Both the position numbers and the translations under genes were made by a program. Positions 20,266 through 20,393 of a stretch of DNA of 20,393 nucleotides are shown here, piece by piece (position 1 is the first letter of the stretch; the number at the start of each line of letters is the position of its first letter). The notes under the pieces were generated by a model. It searched no databases. It worked only from the letters and a program-made list of their open reading frames with translations, and was not told the DNA's origin. The stretch lies in NCBI GenBank assembly GCA_964443005.1, contig CAYUBI010000037.1:1-20393 (forward strand), written 5' to 3'. Source of the DNA: CAYUBI01 sp964443005 (GTDB taxonomy: Bacteria > Margulisbacteria > Riflemargulisbacteria > GWF2-35-9 > CAYUBI01).

Positions 20266-20393
20266 ATGGGCTTAACTACTGTAACTGTGAATATATCCAA
20301 TTTGTCAAAATCAACAAAAGGCTACGAAGCATCTTTTCTTGTAGATACTGGCGCAATAGATTGTATGGCTCCTACGAGTGAGCTTGAAAAAGC
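20266..20393 (+). CDS. retropepsin-like (clan AA) aspartic protease, N-terminal part
   Basis: The gene runs off the right window edge after 42 codons. GGAG lies 7 nt before the ATG (in an AAAAGGAG run), a good ribosome binding site. The protein opens MGLTTVTVNISN and then has YEASFLVDTGAIDCMAP, which carries the D-T-G active-site triplet of retropepsin-like proteases with the usual hydrophobic residues before it. Bacterial single-domain members of about 120-130 residues are known and often sit near toxin-antitoxin or mobile genes; their substrates are mostly unknown. An ATG 5 nt upstream (20261) meets TGA at once. The rest of the protein is needed to confirm the fold. Confidence 0.75.
   Translation, partial: MGLTTVTVNISNLSKSTKGYEASFLVDTGAIDCMAPTSELEK

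Overview
The window is AT-rich, densely packed bacterial DNA with the standard stop codons (TGA, TAA and TAG all end genes) and GGAG-type ribosome binding sites. It encodes an oxygen-reducing flavodiiron protein, rubrerythrin and rubredoxin, a set typical of anaerobes and microaerophiles. It also carries several accessory genes of the AAA-ATPase/PD-(D/E)XK and Rpn nuclease families, which are often expanded in host-associated or amoeba-associated lineages and in some candidate phyla. The phylum cannot be named from the sequence alone. A run of 10 Ns inside polA shows this is a scaffold, probably from a draft or metagenome assembly.

Layout. (1) 1-961: 3' end of an Rpn-type nuclease gene, then an apparently orphan ribbon-helix-helix antitoxin with its own promoter and operator-like palindrome. 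An imperfect inverted repeat flanks the antitoxin. (2) 962-2538, minus strand: a two-gene unit, xerD then a membrane M50 metalloprotease, overlapping by 4 nt. (3) 2586-3592: a small Cys/His protein with an acidic tail, convergent with and overlapping a SpoU/TrmH RNA methyltransferase. (4) 3623-7528, plus strand: promoter, rubrerythrin, rubredoxin (45 aa, not an obvious long ORF), flavodiiron protein, aroE, and a short GspE/PilB-type ATPase, with very short gaps or overlaps. (5) 7545-9587, minus strand: PTS enzyme I without an HPr gene beside it. (6) 9588-12070: an accessory patch with a long imperfect hairpin, a 5' fragment of an AAA-ATPase gene fused to a tail-fibre-like fragment, a 20-nt perfect palindrome, a full-length AAA-ATPase/PD-(D/E)XK gene, and a GC-rich palindromic repeat that supplies the end of that gene. 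(7) 12071-19463, plus strand: polA, bioD, ileS and a FabF-like ketosynthase, tightly packed. (8) 19460-20393: a small four-cysteine protein on the minus strand, a third, internally deleted AAA-ATPase copy, and the start of a retropepsin-like aspartic protease.

How the genes fit together. The rubrerythrin, rubredoxin and flavodiiron genes form a recognisable electron-transfer module for reducing peroxide and O2. The other long-gene blocks are housekeeping (replication and repair, translation, shikimate, biotin and fatty acid synthesis, chromosome dimer resolution). The least ordinary part is the recurrent AAA-ATPase/PD-(D/E)XK family: three copies in one window, two of them decayed in different ways, with repeats at their edges. 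I found no convincing complete new defence or secretion system. The best leads are the shared flanks of the AAA-ATPase copies, the antitoxin operator and flanking repeats, the small Cys-rich proteins, and the coupling of the oxygen module to aroE and a pilus/secretion-type ATPase.
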